DNA from: Allorhodopirellula heiligendammensis
Lineage (GTDB): Bacteria > Planctomycetota > Planctomycetia > Pirellulales > Pirellulaceae
Direction: 5' to 3'
Assembly (NCBI RefSeq): GCF_007860105.1
Contig: NZ_SJPU01000002.1
Coordinates: 857,739-921,738 of the forward strand
DNA length: 64,000 nucleotides
This document shows positions 58,201 through 64,000 of the stretch, piece by piece (within the stretch, counting starts at the first letter, position 1; each line of letters begins with the position of its first letter). Made by a program: the position numbers and the translations under genes. The notes under the pieces are model-generated. The model did not search any database. It was not told where the DNA came from and saw only the letters and a program-made list of their open reading frames with translations.

Positions 58201-59016
58201 CTGGCCGACCATCAAAAGACCTACACCCAGGTGCAACAGAACGTTACCGCCCTGTTTACCGAAGGCGAGTTGACATCCCACCAACATTACCAAGCCCGCA
58301 CCGAGCCCCTTGGCTAACTGCCAGACAATTCGCAGGCCTGGATCTCCAATACGAAAGCCCGTCGAGATCGATGCGATCACCGCAACGGCGAGTACTGCCG
58401 CGGTGACATAACCGAGTCGCTTGACAACAACCGACCGGCTGCTCGAGGCGGCCACCCCACAGGCAACTGCAGCGATCGCGAGCATCCCCATGATTAACGA
58501 CCAGAGACGCTCGTACCCGAGCCACTCCGGGGGTGTGCCCTGCAAGCCGTCGTCGTTATGCCCCATGAACACAACGATGCCAGCGATCCCGATACCGATT
58601 GCTAAAAATGCGAGCCCCGCGGCCAAACGCCCGCCACTGGCCTGGACCCGAAAGCGTGTGATTTTAGCGGCAATCAAGTTCACCATTAGCAACAGCCCAA
58701 TCAGGGCACCGCCTGGGTAGGGGATGATGCCCGGAATCGGCTTGTCATGTCGGTAGAACGCTTGAGGAAAGAAGTCGTCGATATGCAGCGGCGCGACCCA
58801 GGACAGGAAATATCGCTGTTTCACCTCCTGCATGTTCATTTCATCTTGCGCGAGCGTCCCAACCAAGACGAGGATCAGTGAAAGGGCAAACAGCACCACC
58901 GTCATCTTCAGTGAACCGAGAGCAGCGAGCACTCCGTGAGCAATGGAGCCACGTTCGTGCAGCCGCGATTTCGATGCGGCCGCGTCGGTGGTGTAGGGTG
59001 AGCTAGCAGAAGCCAT
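55270..59016 (-). CDS. ResB-CcsA (CcsBA) cytochrome c biogenesis fusion
   Basis: About 1248 residues from the ATG at 59016. The N-terminal half is ResB-like: four or more membrane segments and a large periplasmic loop (SLKMTVVLFALSLILVLVGT near 35; LRYRGETFYQSSYSP near 500). The C-terminal third is CcsA-like, with at least eight segments and the heme-handling WGRFWGWDPKENGALL near 1170. A hydrophilic insert with LPASSLQNFRRPSERD and a region of about 300 residues separate the two. The complex moves heme outward and attaches it to CxxCH sites, which suits the cytochrome c domain of the first gene of the window. Confidence 0.92.
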   Translation of the reverse strand: MASASSPYTTDAAASKSRLHERGSIAHGVLAALGSLKMTVVLFALSLILVLVGTLAQDEMNMQEVKQRYFLSWVAPLHIDDFFPQAFYRHDKPIPGIIPYPGGALIGLLLMVNLIAAKITRFRVQASGGRLAAGLAFLAIGIGIAGIVVFMGHNDDGLQGTPPEWLGYERLWSLIMGMLAIAAVACGVAASSSRSVVVKRLGYVTAAVLAVAVIASISTGFRIGDPGLRIVWQLAKGLGAGLVMLVGCQLAFGKQGGNVLLHLGVGLLMVGQFAFGDRQTEQRLSLIEGQSTNTFVNLDEIELQLIHTEDGIQTVTAIPAARLQTAASSDAVLDDPALPMKIRVEQFFENSTLAKPDDSNPATTGLGLDYAAVKRDKSGGAKMETNIPAAYIELLDPESDASLGTYFVTLMLNDQAMLMPDGTNSDELDSVTVDGVTYEIGLRMHREVKPYWVQLDDVQRINWSNSDTPRDYSSFIRIVDNETGEDRKERVWMNNPLRYRGETFYQSSYSPLPGGKEMTGLQVVRNSGWLIPYVACSITALGMLVHFWGTLTRFIARRRRETNNLVDAPLQPDPFGRFSEEELSGNLSETRSGAAPVDPMDPVDPVSAAETTPSNWPVALWISAVVLFTVYLLLPASSLQNFRRPSERDTSFDFVEAGKIPVQYGGRVMPLDAYARQTLKSMTNKESLPIKGTPAKLQDRVETRKMSAVQWLMEVAADREEVRRLPMFRIDASEVLSELGLDRHESKLYSLNDIGENPERLNRFTELVREAGEKEPRDRDFKEKKLIELDLRTRQYTLAAASFRLPIPDAIPEEFFPEGTSEQTRQLFALQRLQDRMESLSSMNAPTLIPPSAEQSVSTVNQPRWKAFAPAFFDMAKNGLDEDQAPAGILSFSEMIRAYGNDDPADFNAAVDEHLGAVQSYPIIGYDTTAVALERWLGGADPTSVAIMIYLVAFVLGLIAMAIDSPRLNTAVWGTVVVAFVVHTIVIGSRIYITGRAPVINLYSSAIFVGWAAALFGLVIERIFRYGTGNLLASLVGFITLQVAGYLTVVGSAETMGVLQAVLDTQFWLSTHVITVALGYVATLVAGMLGIGYVVSEWVGASDRAKRDLYRVVYGASCFGILFSFIGTVLGGLWADDSWGRFWGWDPKENGALLIVIWNALMLHARWDGMVKARGFAILAIGGNIITAWSWFGTNELGIGLHSYGFTEGILQALAIFFAVQIAFIIAGIFVPIIAKRFSPNANGPSTP

Positions 59017-59157
59017 GGGAGGGACCAAGGGCTAAAAGGCGGGGAGGGATGAAAGCGAAAACGCAGTGAGCGGGCTGCCGAGCGAGTGAGCCCCAACGCA
59101 GTGGCGACTGGCGCGGCGGTGCTGCCTCGTGCCGCACGGCACTCGGCTCAAGGTGGG

Positions 59158-60495
59158 CTAAAATTGGAGGGATTCGAGGAAGGATTTCATCTGTTCAGAT
59201 TGTTGTTGGACCGTTTCCACAGGGCCTGTCATCTTAATGAACATGGCAAAATCGTCGCTTAGCGGGACCATGGTGCCATCGATTGCCGTGGCGCCCTCAG
59301 AACTGTCGGTGGCGGACTCCTCTTTCGGCGGCAGCAACACGAACCGCTGGGCCGGTCTGCCGCTGATGTCCATTTTTTCAGCATCTTCAAACGCCGCGTC
59401 CACGTCTTCGTCCGGAACCGCCGACTGGCGGATTTGGCCCATCCAGCGAGCGACGTTGTTGCGGAGGTTGCCGCCGGCACTGATGATCGTTACCTCAGCG
59501 GGTGCATCCTCGGGACCAACGCTGAATGCAGCCAGCCGCATGGAACTCATCCTACCATCGCGCCAGCCCTCCGGGCGATCAAATTTTAATTTTGAACTGG
59601 GATCGCCAACTTGGTCGCCGGACTCCGCCGCGGACGTCACCGCCGGGGTATCCGATTCACTCATGGAATTGGGAGCCTGCAATGATTTCGACTTGGCAGC
59701 GATCGCATCACGGGTGGTTTGGGGCAGGCCTGCATGCGGGTCTGCAGGCATCTCCCCAGCCCCCCCGGCGGTTCCCGCAAAGGGGGCATTCCCCATCATC
59801 GGCGCGCCCATCATGGGCGATCCTGATTCTGCGGGACGGCCTGTGATATCCACCCAAATCGCAGCGGCGGGGGGCGTGTCCGCATCCTCGGCCTGTCCCG
59901 ACTGCCAGGCAAGCTGTTGGGCGCCGGACCATTTTTCCTCGGTGGGCTCTAGCCCTACCTGACCTCGCCAGCGGTTGACGTTACTGGTCACGAGCGAATC
60001 CCAATCGTCGCTACGGGAGAGTTGCGAGATGCTCAGGTCAAGTTGTTCGGTGGGCGTGTTGATATCAATCGAAGCAAACCGCATCGGGCGATTTCCACTC
60101 CGCTTCCATTCCGGTGGCAAGTCACCGATGACGGGCTCGCCGTCTTCAAACTCAATTTCCTCAACGAACTGGCGGAACTCTTCGGCGGCCACGTCAACCG
60201 CTGATTTCCGCCCCATCAACTTGAAAAACCAAGCTTGATTGGCTTGCGGGATAATCGCAGCGACCATGCGAGTGTCCTCAGCCGCTAGCGCCGCTGGCAC
60301 CGTCGTCGGGATCTGATAGGTGACGATAGGCGCCTCTTCGGAGCAGCCCGTCAGCAGCATGGTGCTGGCGAAGATGCCTGCCAAAACGAGCGCTCGCAGA
60401 GTGGGGATGTGAGCCGAGCCGGCTGGAACCGATAGGGTGGACAATTGAATAGCAGGAGGGTGGGGGAGGTGGGAGAGGCGGGAACTTCCTAGCAA
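59158..60495 (-). CDS. Lipoprotein with two copies of one domain
   Basis: 445 residues from a TTG at 60495; internal TTG codons are possible starts. The lipobox is MLLTGC (Cys51), so it is probably tethered to a membrane. Two similar segments are seen. Segment 1 (about 100-225) has PPEWKRSGNRPMRFASIDI, SNVNRWRGQVGLEP and VDITGRPA. Segment 2 (about 305-445) has RPEGWRDGRMSSMRLAAFSV, NNVARWMGQIRQ and MDISGRPAQRF. A Gly/Met/Pro-rich linker joins them. It lies 141 bp upstream of ccsBA in the same direction. The function is unknown; a role near cytochrome assembly is only positional. Confidence 0.7.
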   Translation of the reverse strand: MLGSSRLSHLPHPPAIQLSTLSVPAGSAHIPTLRALVLAGIFASTMLLTGCSEEAPIVTYQIPTTVPAALAAEDTRMVAAIIPQANQAWFFKLMGRKSAVDVAAEEFRQFVEEIEFEDGEPVIGDLPPEWKRSGNRPMRFASIDINTPTEQLDLSISQLSRSDDWDSLVTSNVNRWRGQVGLEPTEEKWSGAQQLAWQSGQAEDADTPPAAAIWVDITGRPAESGSPMMGAPMMGNAPFAGTAGGAGEMPADPHAGLPQTTRDAIAAKSKSLQAPNSMSESDTPAVTSAAESGDQVGDPSSKLKFDRPEGWRDGRMSSMRLAAFSVGPEDAPAEVTIISAGGNLRNNVARWMGQIRQSAVPDEDVDAAFEDAEKMDISGRPAQRFVLLPPKEESATDSSEGATAIDGTMVPLSDDFAMFIKMTGPVETVQQQSEQMKSFLESLQF

Positions 60496-61255
60496 TCGTG
60501 CTGTTACATCCAGACGAGGAGCCGATACCGCAGGCCAAGGTCATCGCGTTAGGATACCAAATCAGCTCGCTGAGCCGTACCGCTCTTGAGGTGCGTTTCT
60601 ACCTTCCAACGCGGCAACCGTTGGTTTTGTTCTCTCCATGGAGCAATCGGGTTGGGGTATCATAGTCCACCAAGCAGGTACTGATCGAGCCTCACCAAGG
60701 CAGAGCATTCCACGGTTATAGACGGATAGTGTTGATCTGGGCTTCCTTATCCGATGTCGCCTGTCGTTTCCTCGCCTGGAGATCGAACGCAGTCGGGACG
60801 GACCGGAAATCATCGGAAATCATGGTCCGTAAAGCGTTTTACGCTCGATCTTGCTCACAGCCGAGCGATCAGCAACGGCTTCCCACGGATTGAATTGAGG
60901 TACTGCGGCGATGAGTATACGTCTGATTTTAATAGCGAGACTCACCACGCTGGTGTGCTGCTGGTTGACTCAGTCGGCGAACGGGAGGTACAGAAATGCG
61001 GCCAGCAACTTGCCACATGCCGTTTTTTAGATGGGGAACACTGCGACGATCAACCGCATGATGAAAAACACTCGCGCGGAGCTAGACACGCTCCAAGACG
61101 ACGGCGGATGTTCCTGAAATGATCTGCGTACAGCTAAGAAGTCGGGCCCACGCAAGCGTGGACCGCGTTTCGATGAGCATCGCACCGGAAGTTGTCGCGC
61201 TGCGTTCTCTATCGGGCGGGCTCTGGATCGGAGTACATTTATCGATTTGATTCCC
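60496..61255. other. Intergenic region between the lipoprotein and lipase-like genes
   Basis: About 760 bp without a credible gene. A 122-codon frame (60754-61122) shows no family features. A structured spot at 60799-60829 has CGGACC and GGTCCG around two copies of GGAAATCAT, followed by a small AGCGT/ACGCT hairpin at 60833. It holds the divergent promoters. Confidence 0.4.
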
Positions 61256-62248
61256 ATGCAAGACATCTGCAATATGTTGCGAACCTCCATCCGCCGATTC
61301 TTCAGGTTTAGCCTCGGCATGACTGCTCTGGGAATTTGCGCATTTACGTCGTGCCGAGCGATTGGACAGAATGAAAGCGAAACCGTGGCGAGAAAATTCA
61401 ATGTCGCCCTGCCAACTGCAGGGGGGGCACAATTGTGGACGGACTTGGAGGTTCGAGGCGGATACCGTGTTCAACGCAACGCCCTGACCGGACACTGCCG
61501 GATTCTGGACTCCAATAATGTGCGGCGTGGGTGGGGCAGCGAGACAGACTCACTCGAGCTCCTCGATGAACTTTGTCCGGAGATTCCTGAACCTCCGGCC
61601 AAGCCGATCGTCATACTCATGCACGGATTGATGCGGACCGATGGATCGATGAAGTCGCTTGAGAACGCCTTGCGCGCGGATGGATACGAGCAGGTCATTC
61701 GCTTTGGATACGCCAGCACGCGATCGAGTTTGTCCGCGTCCGCTGCCTCGCTAAACCGGGTACTCGCGGGCCAGCATCCCGATGCCGAGTTCTGTATTGT
61801 CGGTCACAGCATGGGAAACATTGTCACGCGGCACCTGATCGGCGATCTGCAGAGGGACGGCGATCCCAACGGAATTCTGCCGCGGTGCCGTGCGATGGTC
61901 ATGCTAGGTCCACCCAATCAAGGTGCTGCAATCGCCCGCCGATTGGGACCAACCGGTGTGTTTGGATGGGTGGCGGGTCCGGGCGCGATGGAATTGGGGC
62001 CGCGATGGGCCGACGTGCAGGCCAACCTCGCGACACCTCCATTTCCGTTTGCGATCGTGGCTGGCAAATTCGATTCAGGACCGCTCCGCAATCCACTTGT
62101 TGATGGCGAGAGCGATTTTGTGGTCAGTTTGGAAGAGGCCCAACTCGAGGGTGCCGAGATCGTGCATCATGTTCCGGTGCTGCATTCGTTTCTGATGAAT
62201 GACGAAGAGGTGCAGCAGTGGACGATCGATTATTTAGACGAGCATTAA
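61256..62248 (+). CDS. Exported alpha/beta hydrolase (lipase-like)
   Basis: About 330 residues from the ATG at 61256 (a TTG lies 9 bp upstream and another ATG at 61274). The N-terminus is a signal peptide (FFRFSLGMTALGICAFTSC) that may be a weak lipobox. The hydrolase has ILMHGLMRTDGSMKSLENAL, the nucleophile elbow VGHSMGNIV, LGPPNQGA and a late His in VPVLHSFLMN. It is likely a lipase or esterase acting outside the cytoplasm. It resembles the C-terminal part of the lipoprotein at 18863 but lacks that gene's long N-terminal domain. Confidence 0.85.
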   Translation: MQDICNMLRTSIRRFFRFSLGMTALGICAFTSCRAIGQNESETVARKFNVALPTAGGAQLWTDLEVRGGYRVQRNALTGHCRILDSNNVRRGWGSETDSLELLDELCPEIPEPPAKPIVILMHGLMRTDGSMKSLENALRADGYEQVIRFGYASTRSSLSASAASLNRVLAGQHPDAEFCIVGHSMGNIVTRHLIGDLQRDGDPNGILPRCRAMVMLGPPNQGAAIARRLGPTGVFGWVAGPGAMELGPRWADVQANLATPPFPFAIVAGKFDSGPLRNPLVDGESDFVVSLEEAQLEGAEIVHHVPVLHSFLMNDEEVQQWTIDYLDEH

Positions 62249-62296
62249 CGAACCATGACACGCGGGAAGCCTGTCCTACGTTTTTTTGAATAGATT

Positions 62297-62725
62297 ATGT
62301 CTGATTTGAGTGTGACGAAACGTTTCAAGATTCCCGATAGTGATCTTCGCTGGTCGGCGAGCCGAAGCAGCGGCCCGGGTGGGCAGAACGTGAACAAGGT
62401 GAACTCCAAAGTGACGCTGCGTTGGACACCAGTGGCTCAGCCGGGTTTCGACGATAGTTGGCGGCATCGCTTTATGTCGCGTTTTTCCACTCGGATCAAT
62501 CGGGAAGGGGAATTGGTGCTGCACAGCGAGAAGACGCGAGATCAAAACCGCAATCTCGCTGACGCCCGTGCTCGCTTGGTGGGGATGCTGTTGGAGTGTC
62601 GTTTACCACCGAAAACCCGCACTCCCACCCGGCCGACTTTGGGTAGTAAAAAGCGACGAATCGAAGGGAAACGCCGTCTATCTGATAAAAAACGACTGCG
62701 TGGCCGCCCCCAACGCGACGATTGA
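62297..62725 (+). CDS. arfB: Alternative ribosome-rescue factor ArfB (YaeJ/ICT1-like)
   Basis: 142 residues. The catalytic SRSSGPGGQNVNKVNSKV has the GGQ at 28-30 that hydrolyses peptidyl-tRNA. The C-terminus is a basic tail (KKRRIEGKRRLSDKKRLRG) that fits into the empty mRNA channel of stalled ribosomes. The compact size and lack of codon-recognition domains separate it from RF1 and RF2. It lies 48 bp after the hydrolase gene. Confidence 0.93.
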   Translation: MSDLSVTKRFKIPDSDLRWSASRSSGPGGQNVNKVNSKVTLRWTPVAQPGFDDSWRHRFMSRFSTRINREGELVLHSEKTRDQNRNLADARARLVGMLLECRLPPKTRTPTRPTLGSKKRRIEGKRRLSDKKRLRGRPQRDD

Positions 62726-62801
62726 AGGTTCACTTGTGGCGATTGACTGATATACTGGATGGAACCTGACGCATCCTTTCGCTCTGAACCCTTTGAACTA
62801 C

Positions 62802-63536
62802 ATGAAACGCTCGCGGCACTTGGACGACCTGCTCAAACAATGGGCATTCGACCCGGCGACATTGAACGTGCGCATGGTGAAAGGTAAGGATGAGCGAGAC
62901 GTGCTGCAAATGCGGGTGGAATTGGGTGTCCTCCAACTCGAGACGACCGGTCGGCCTGACGGTGAGATGGTCAGTGGCTCGGACACCTATCTCGAACATT
63001 TGAATTTGTGCCGACTCAACGAGCCCGACTATGAATTGAGCGAGCACGACTGCAATGAGATTGATCGCGAGTTCATGCAGTTTTATCACCGTCGGATCTG
63101 CTGGTTGCGGTTGCAGTTCTACCATCGAGCGGTGATGGACGCCGATCACACGCTGCGGCTGATGGATGTGTGCGAAGACCTATCGGACGATCCGGATTGG
63201 TCGGCTTCGCACGAGCAATACCGACCCTTCGTGCTGTTTCATCGCACCCAGGCCGAAGCCCTGGGCGAACTTGAAGAGAACACACCCGAGGAGGCGATTC
63301 AGGCAATCAATCGCGGACTCGAAACGCTGCGTGAGTTTTTTGTCAAACACGATGCGGAAGAGCACTTTGACGAAGACGAATTGATTGTCCGTTTGATCGA
63401 TCTGCGGGAATCATTGCGGACAGAATACTCCGTCGGACAGACCTTGCGAGAACGGCTCGATCAAGCCGTTGAGCACGAACACTACGAGTTGGCTGCGAAG
63501 CTGCGTGATGAATTGACGCGACGCGAAACGCACTGA
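62802..63536 (+). CDS. UVR-motif protein
   Basis: 244 residues from the ATG at 62802; a TTG at 62793 is also possible. The N-terminal part (HLDDLLKQWAFDPATLNVRM, LQMRVELGVLQLETTGRPDG) is a conserved planctomycete-type region of unknown role. The C-terminal UVR motif, LDQAVEHEHYELAAKLRDEL, is the UvrB-UvrC interaction helix, also found in McsA and Clp-related proteins. It is not UvrB or UvrC itself. The histidine kinase gene starts 3 bp after its stop, implying one transcript. Confidence 0.8.
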   Translation: MKRSRHLDDLLKQWAFDPATLNVRMVKGKDERDVLQMRVELGVLQLETTGRPDGEMVSGSDTYLEHLNLCRLNEPDYELSEHDCNEIDREFMQFYHRRICWLRLQFYHRAVMDADHTLRLMDVCEDLSDDPDWSASHEQYRPFVLFHRTQAEALGELEENTPEEAIQAINRGLETLREFFVKHDAEEHFDEDELIVRLIDLRESLRTEYSVGQTLRERLDQAVEHEHYELAAKLRDELTRRETH

Positions 63537-63538
63537 GG

Positions 63539-64000
63539 ATGAGGTTCATCTCATCGGCCCCGTTAGGATCGGCTTCCTGGTTGTTGCGGCTCCGCTCGTT
63601 CGCGAGCCTCGGTCAGCTCATTACCATTCTGCTGGCAGGTCCACTGACGGCGACGCCGTTGCCGATCGTGCCTCTGCTACTGTTCGTTGCCCTCACCGCA
63701 TGCACCAATTTTGCGTACGGCTGGTGGTTGATGCGCTGGGAGCAACCGTCGTCGTCCGATGAAACCAGTGTGATACCACTTCGCGTGGCGTTCGCGTTGA
63801 TGGCACTCGACCTGGTGACGCTGACAGCGATGCTCTTCCTCAGTGGCGGCGCCGACAATCCATTCTGTTTTTTTTACTTTGTCAATCTCGCGGTCGGTGG
63901 CGTGATGCTGGAGAGGTCTGCCGCATGGACGCTGACGAACTTGGCGGTCATGGGCTACGTTTTCCTCCTGGTGCATTCGTGGCCTGTGAAAGGCCTGAGT
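63539..64000 (+). CDS. RegB/PrrB-like sensor histidine kinase, 3' end outside window
   Basis: An open frame of 154 codons from ATG at 63539 to the window edge. Hydrophobic segments are seen (SFASLGQLITILLAGPL, IVPLLLFVALTACTNFAYGW, LDLVTLTAMLFLSGG, FYFVNLAVGGVM). The GGADNPFCFFYFVNLAVGG stretch matches the NPF motif of the RegB membrane sensor, which reads quinone or redox state. Kinase domains are not visible because the window ends. It follows the UVR-motif gene by 3 bp. Confidence 0.75.
   Translation, partial: MRFISSAPLGSASWLLRLRSFASLGQLITILLAGPLTATPLPIVPLLLFVALTACTNFAYGWWLMRWEQPSSSDETSVIPLRVAFALMALDLVTLTAMLFLSGGADNPFCFFYFVNLAVGGVMLERSAAWTLTNLAVMGYVFLLVHSWPVKGLS

Noticed and set aside
60754-61122. 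122-codon plus-strand frame in an intergenic region
   Set aside because: No recognisable family, no good ribosome site and low-quality composition. I could not exclude a decayed gene.

Overview
The window looks like chromosomal DNA of a planctomycete, most likely Pirellulaceae (Rhodopirellula-like). The signs are a GC-rich composition, a 3-keto-disaccharide hydrolase (DUF1080)-cytochrome c protein, a secreted sulfatase, scattered core operons, an HflK/HflC-like SPFH pair, a ResB-CcsA fusion, and many short palindromic or TAGC-rich repeats in the spacers. No phage, IS element, CRISPR array or rRNA gene was seen.

Layout. 1-2553: the 5' part of a DUF1080-cytochrome c gene and a divergent LpxH-like phosphoesterase. 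2889-7014 (minus): a translation and secretion block in the classical bacterial order tRNA-Thr(TGT), tRNA-Tyr, tRNA-Gly, tRNA-Thr(GGT), tuf, tRNA-Trp, secE, nusG, rplK. It stops after rplK, and rplA, rplJ, rplL and rpoBC do not follow. 7616-15950 (plus): rsmG, sulfate activation genes cysD and cysNC, an M3 peptidase, slyX, a MoxR ATPase and a coiled-coil zinc-ribbon protein. 16454-18400 (minus): two SPFH proteins. 18863-23870 (plus): a lipoprotein alpha/beta hydrolase, then a translationally coupled TPR-AAA ATPase and TPR membrane protein. 24022-27813 (minus): proA, a lone fliM-like gene and a secretin-domain-like exported protein. 27945-30728 (minus): one secreted polypeptide joining a sulfatase to a nucleoside hydrolase.

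31679-36127, with 30904-31674 at its end (minus), is the most interesting block. Five nearly fused genes encode an FAD oxidoreductase, DUF1365, a cyclopropane-fatty-acid synthase, a second CFA-family methyltransferase and a DUF1295 membrane reductase-like protein. They are transcribed away from a sigma-70-type factor gene and a membrane-anchored peroxiredoxin-like CxxC protein. I read this as a candidate stress-controlled lipid-tail modification system; the regulatory link is inferred only from gene arrangement.

38440-43107: a hypothetical protein, queE, a small coupled ORF, a DUF2752 membrane protein, an ogt-type DNA repair gene whose tail runs antisense through the DUF2752 gene, and a PQQ-type sugar dehydrogenase. 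43342-50328 (minus): an acyl desaturase, mlaEFD lipid transport genes, an FHA protein and a HEAT-like membrane protein. 50510-55179 (plus): tyrA, a PurS-PurL fusion and rsmD. 55270-60495 (minus): a lipoprotein with a duplicated domain upstream of the ResB-CcsA cytochrome c assembly fusion. 61256-64000 (plus): a lipase-like protein, arfB, a UVR-motif protein and the 5' part of a RegB-like sensor kinase.

Many genes seem to start at GTG or TTG, often inside ATGA/GTGA/TTGA overlaps, so several starts were moved to fit signal peptides, family lengths or coupling. All functions come from reading motifs by eye; no database search was run.
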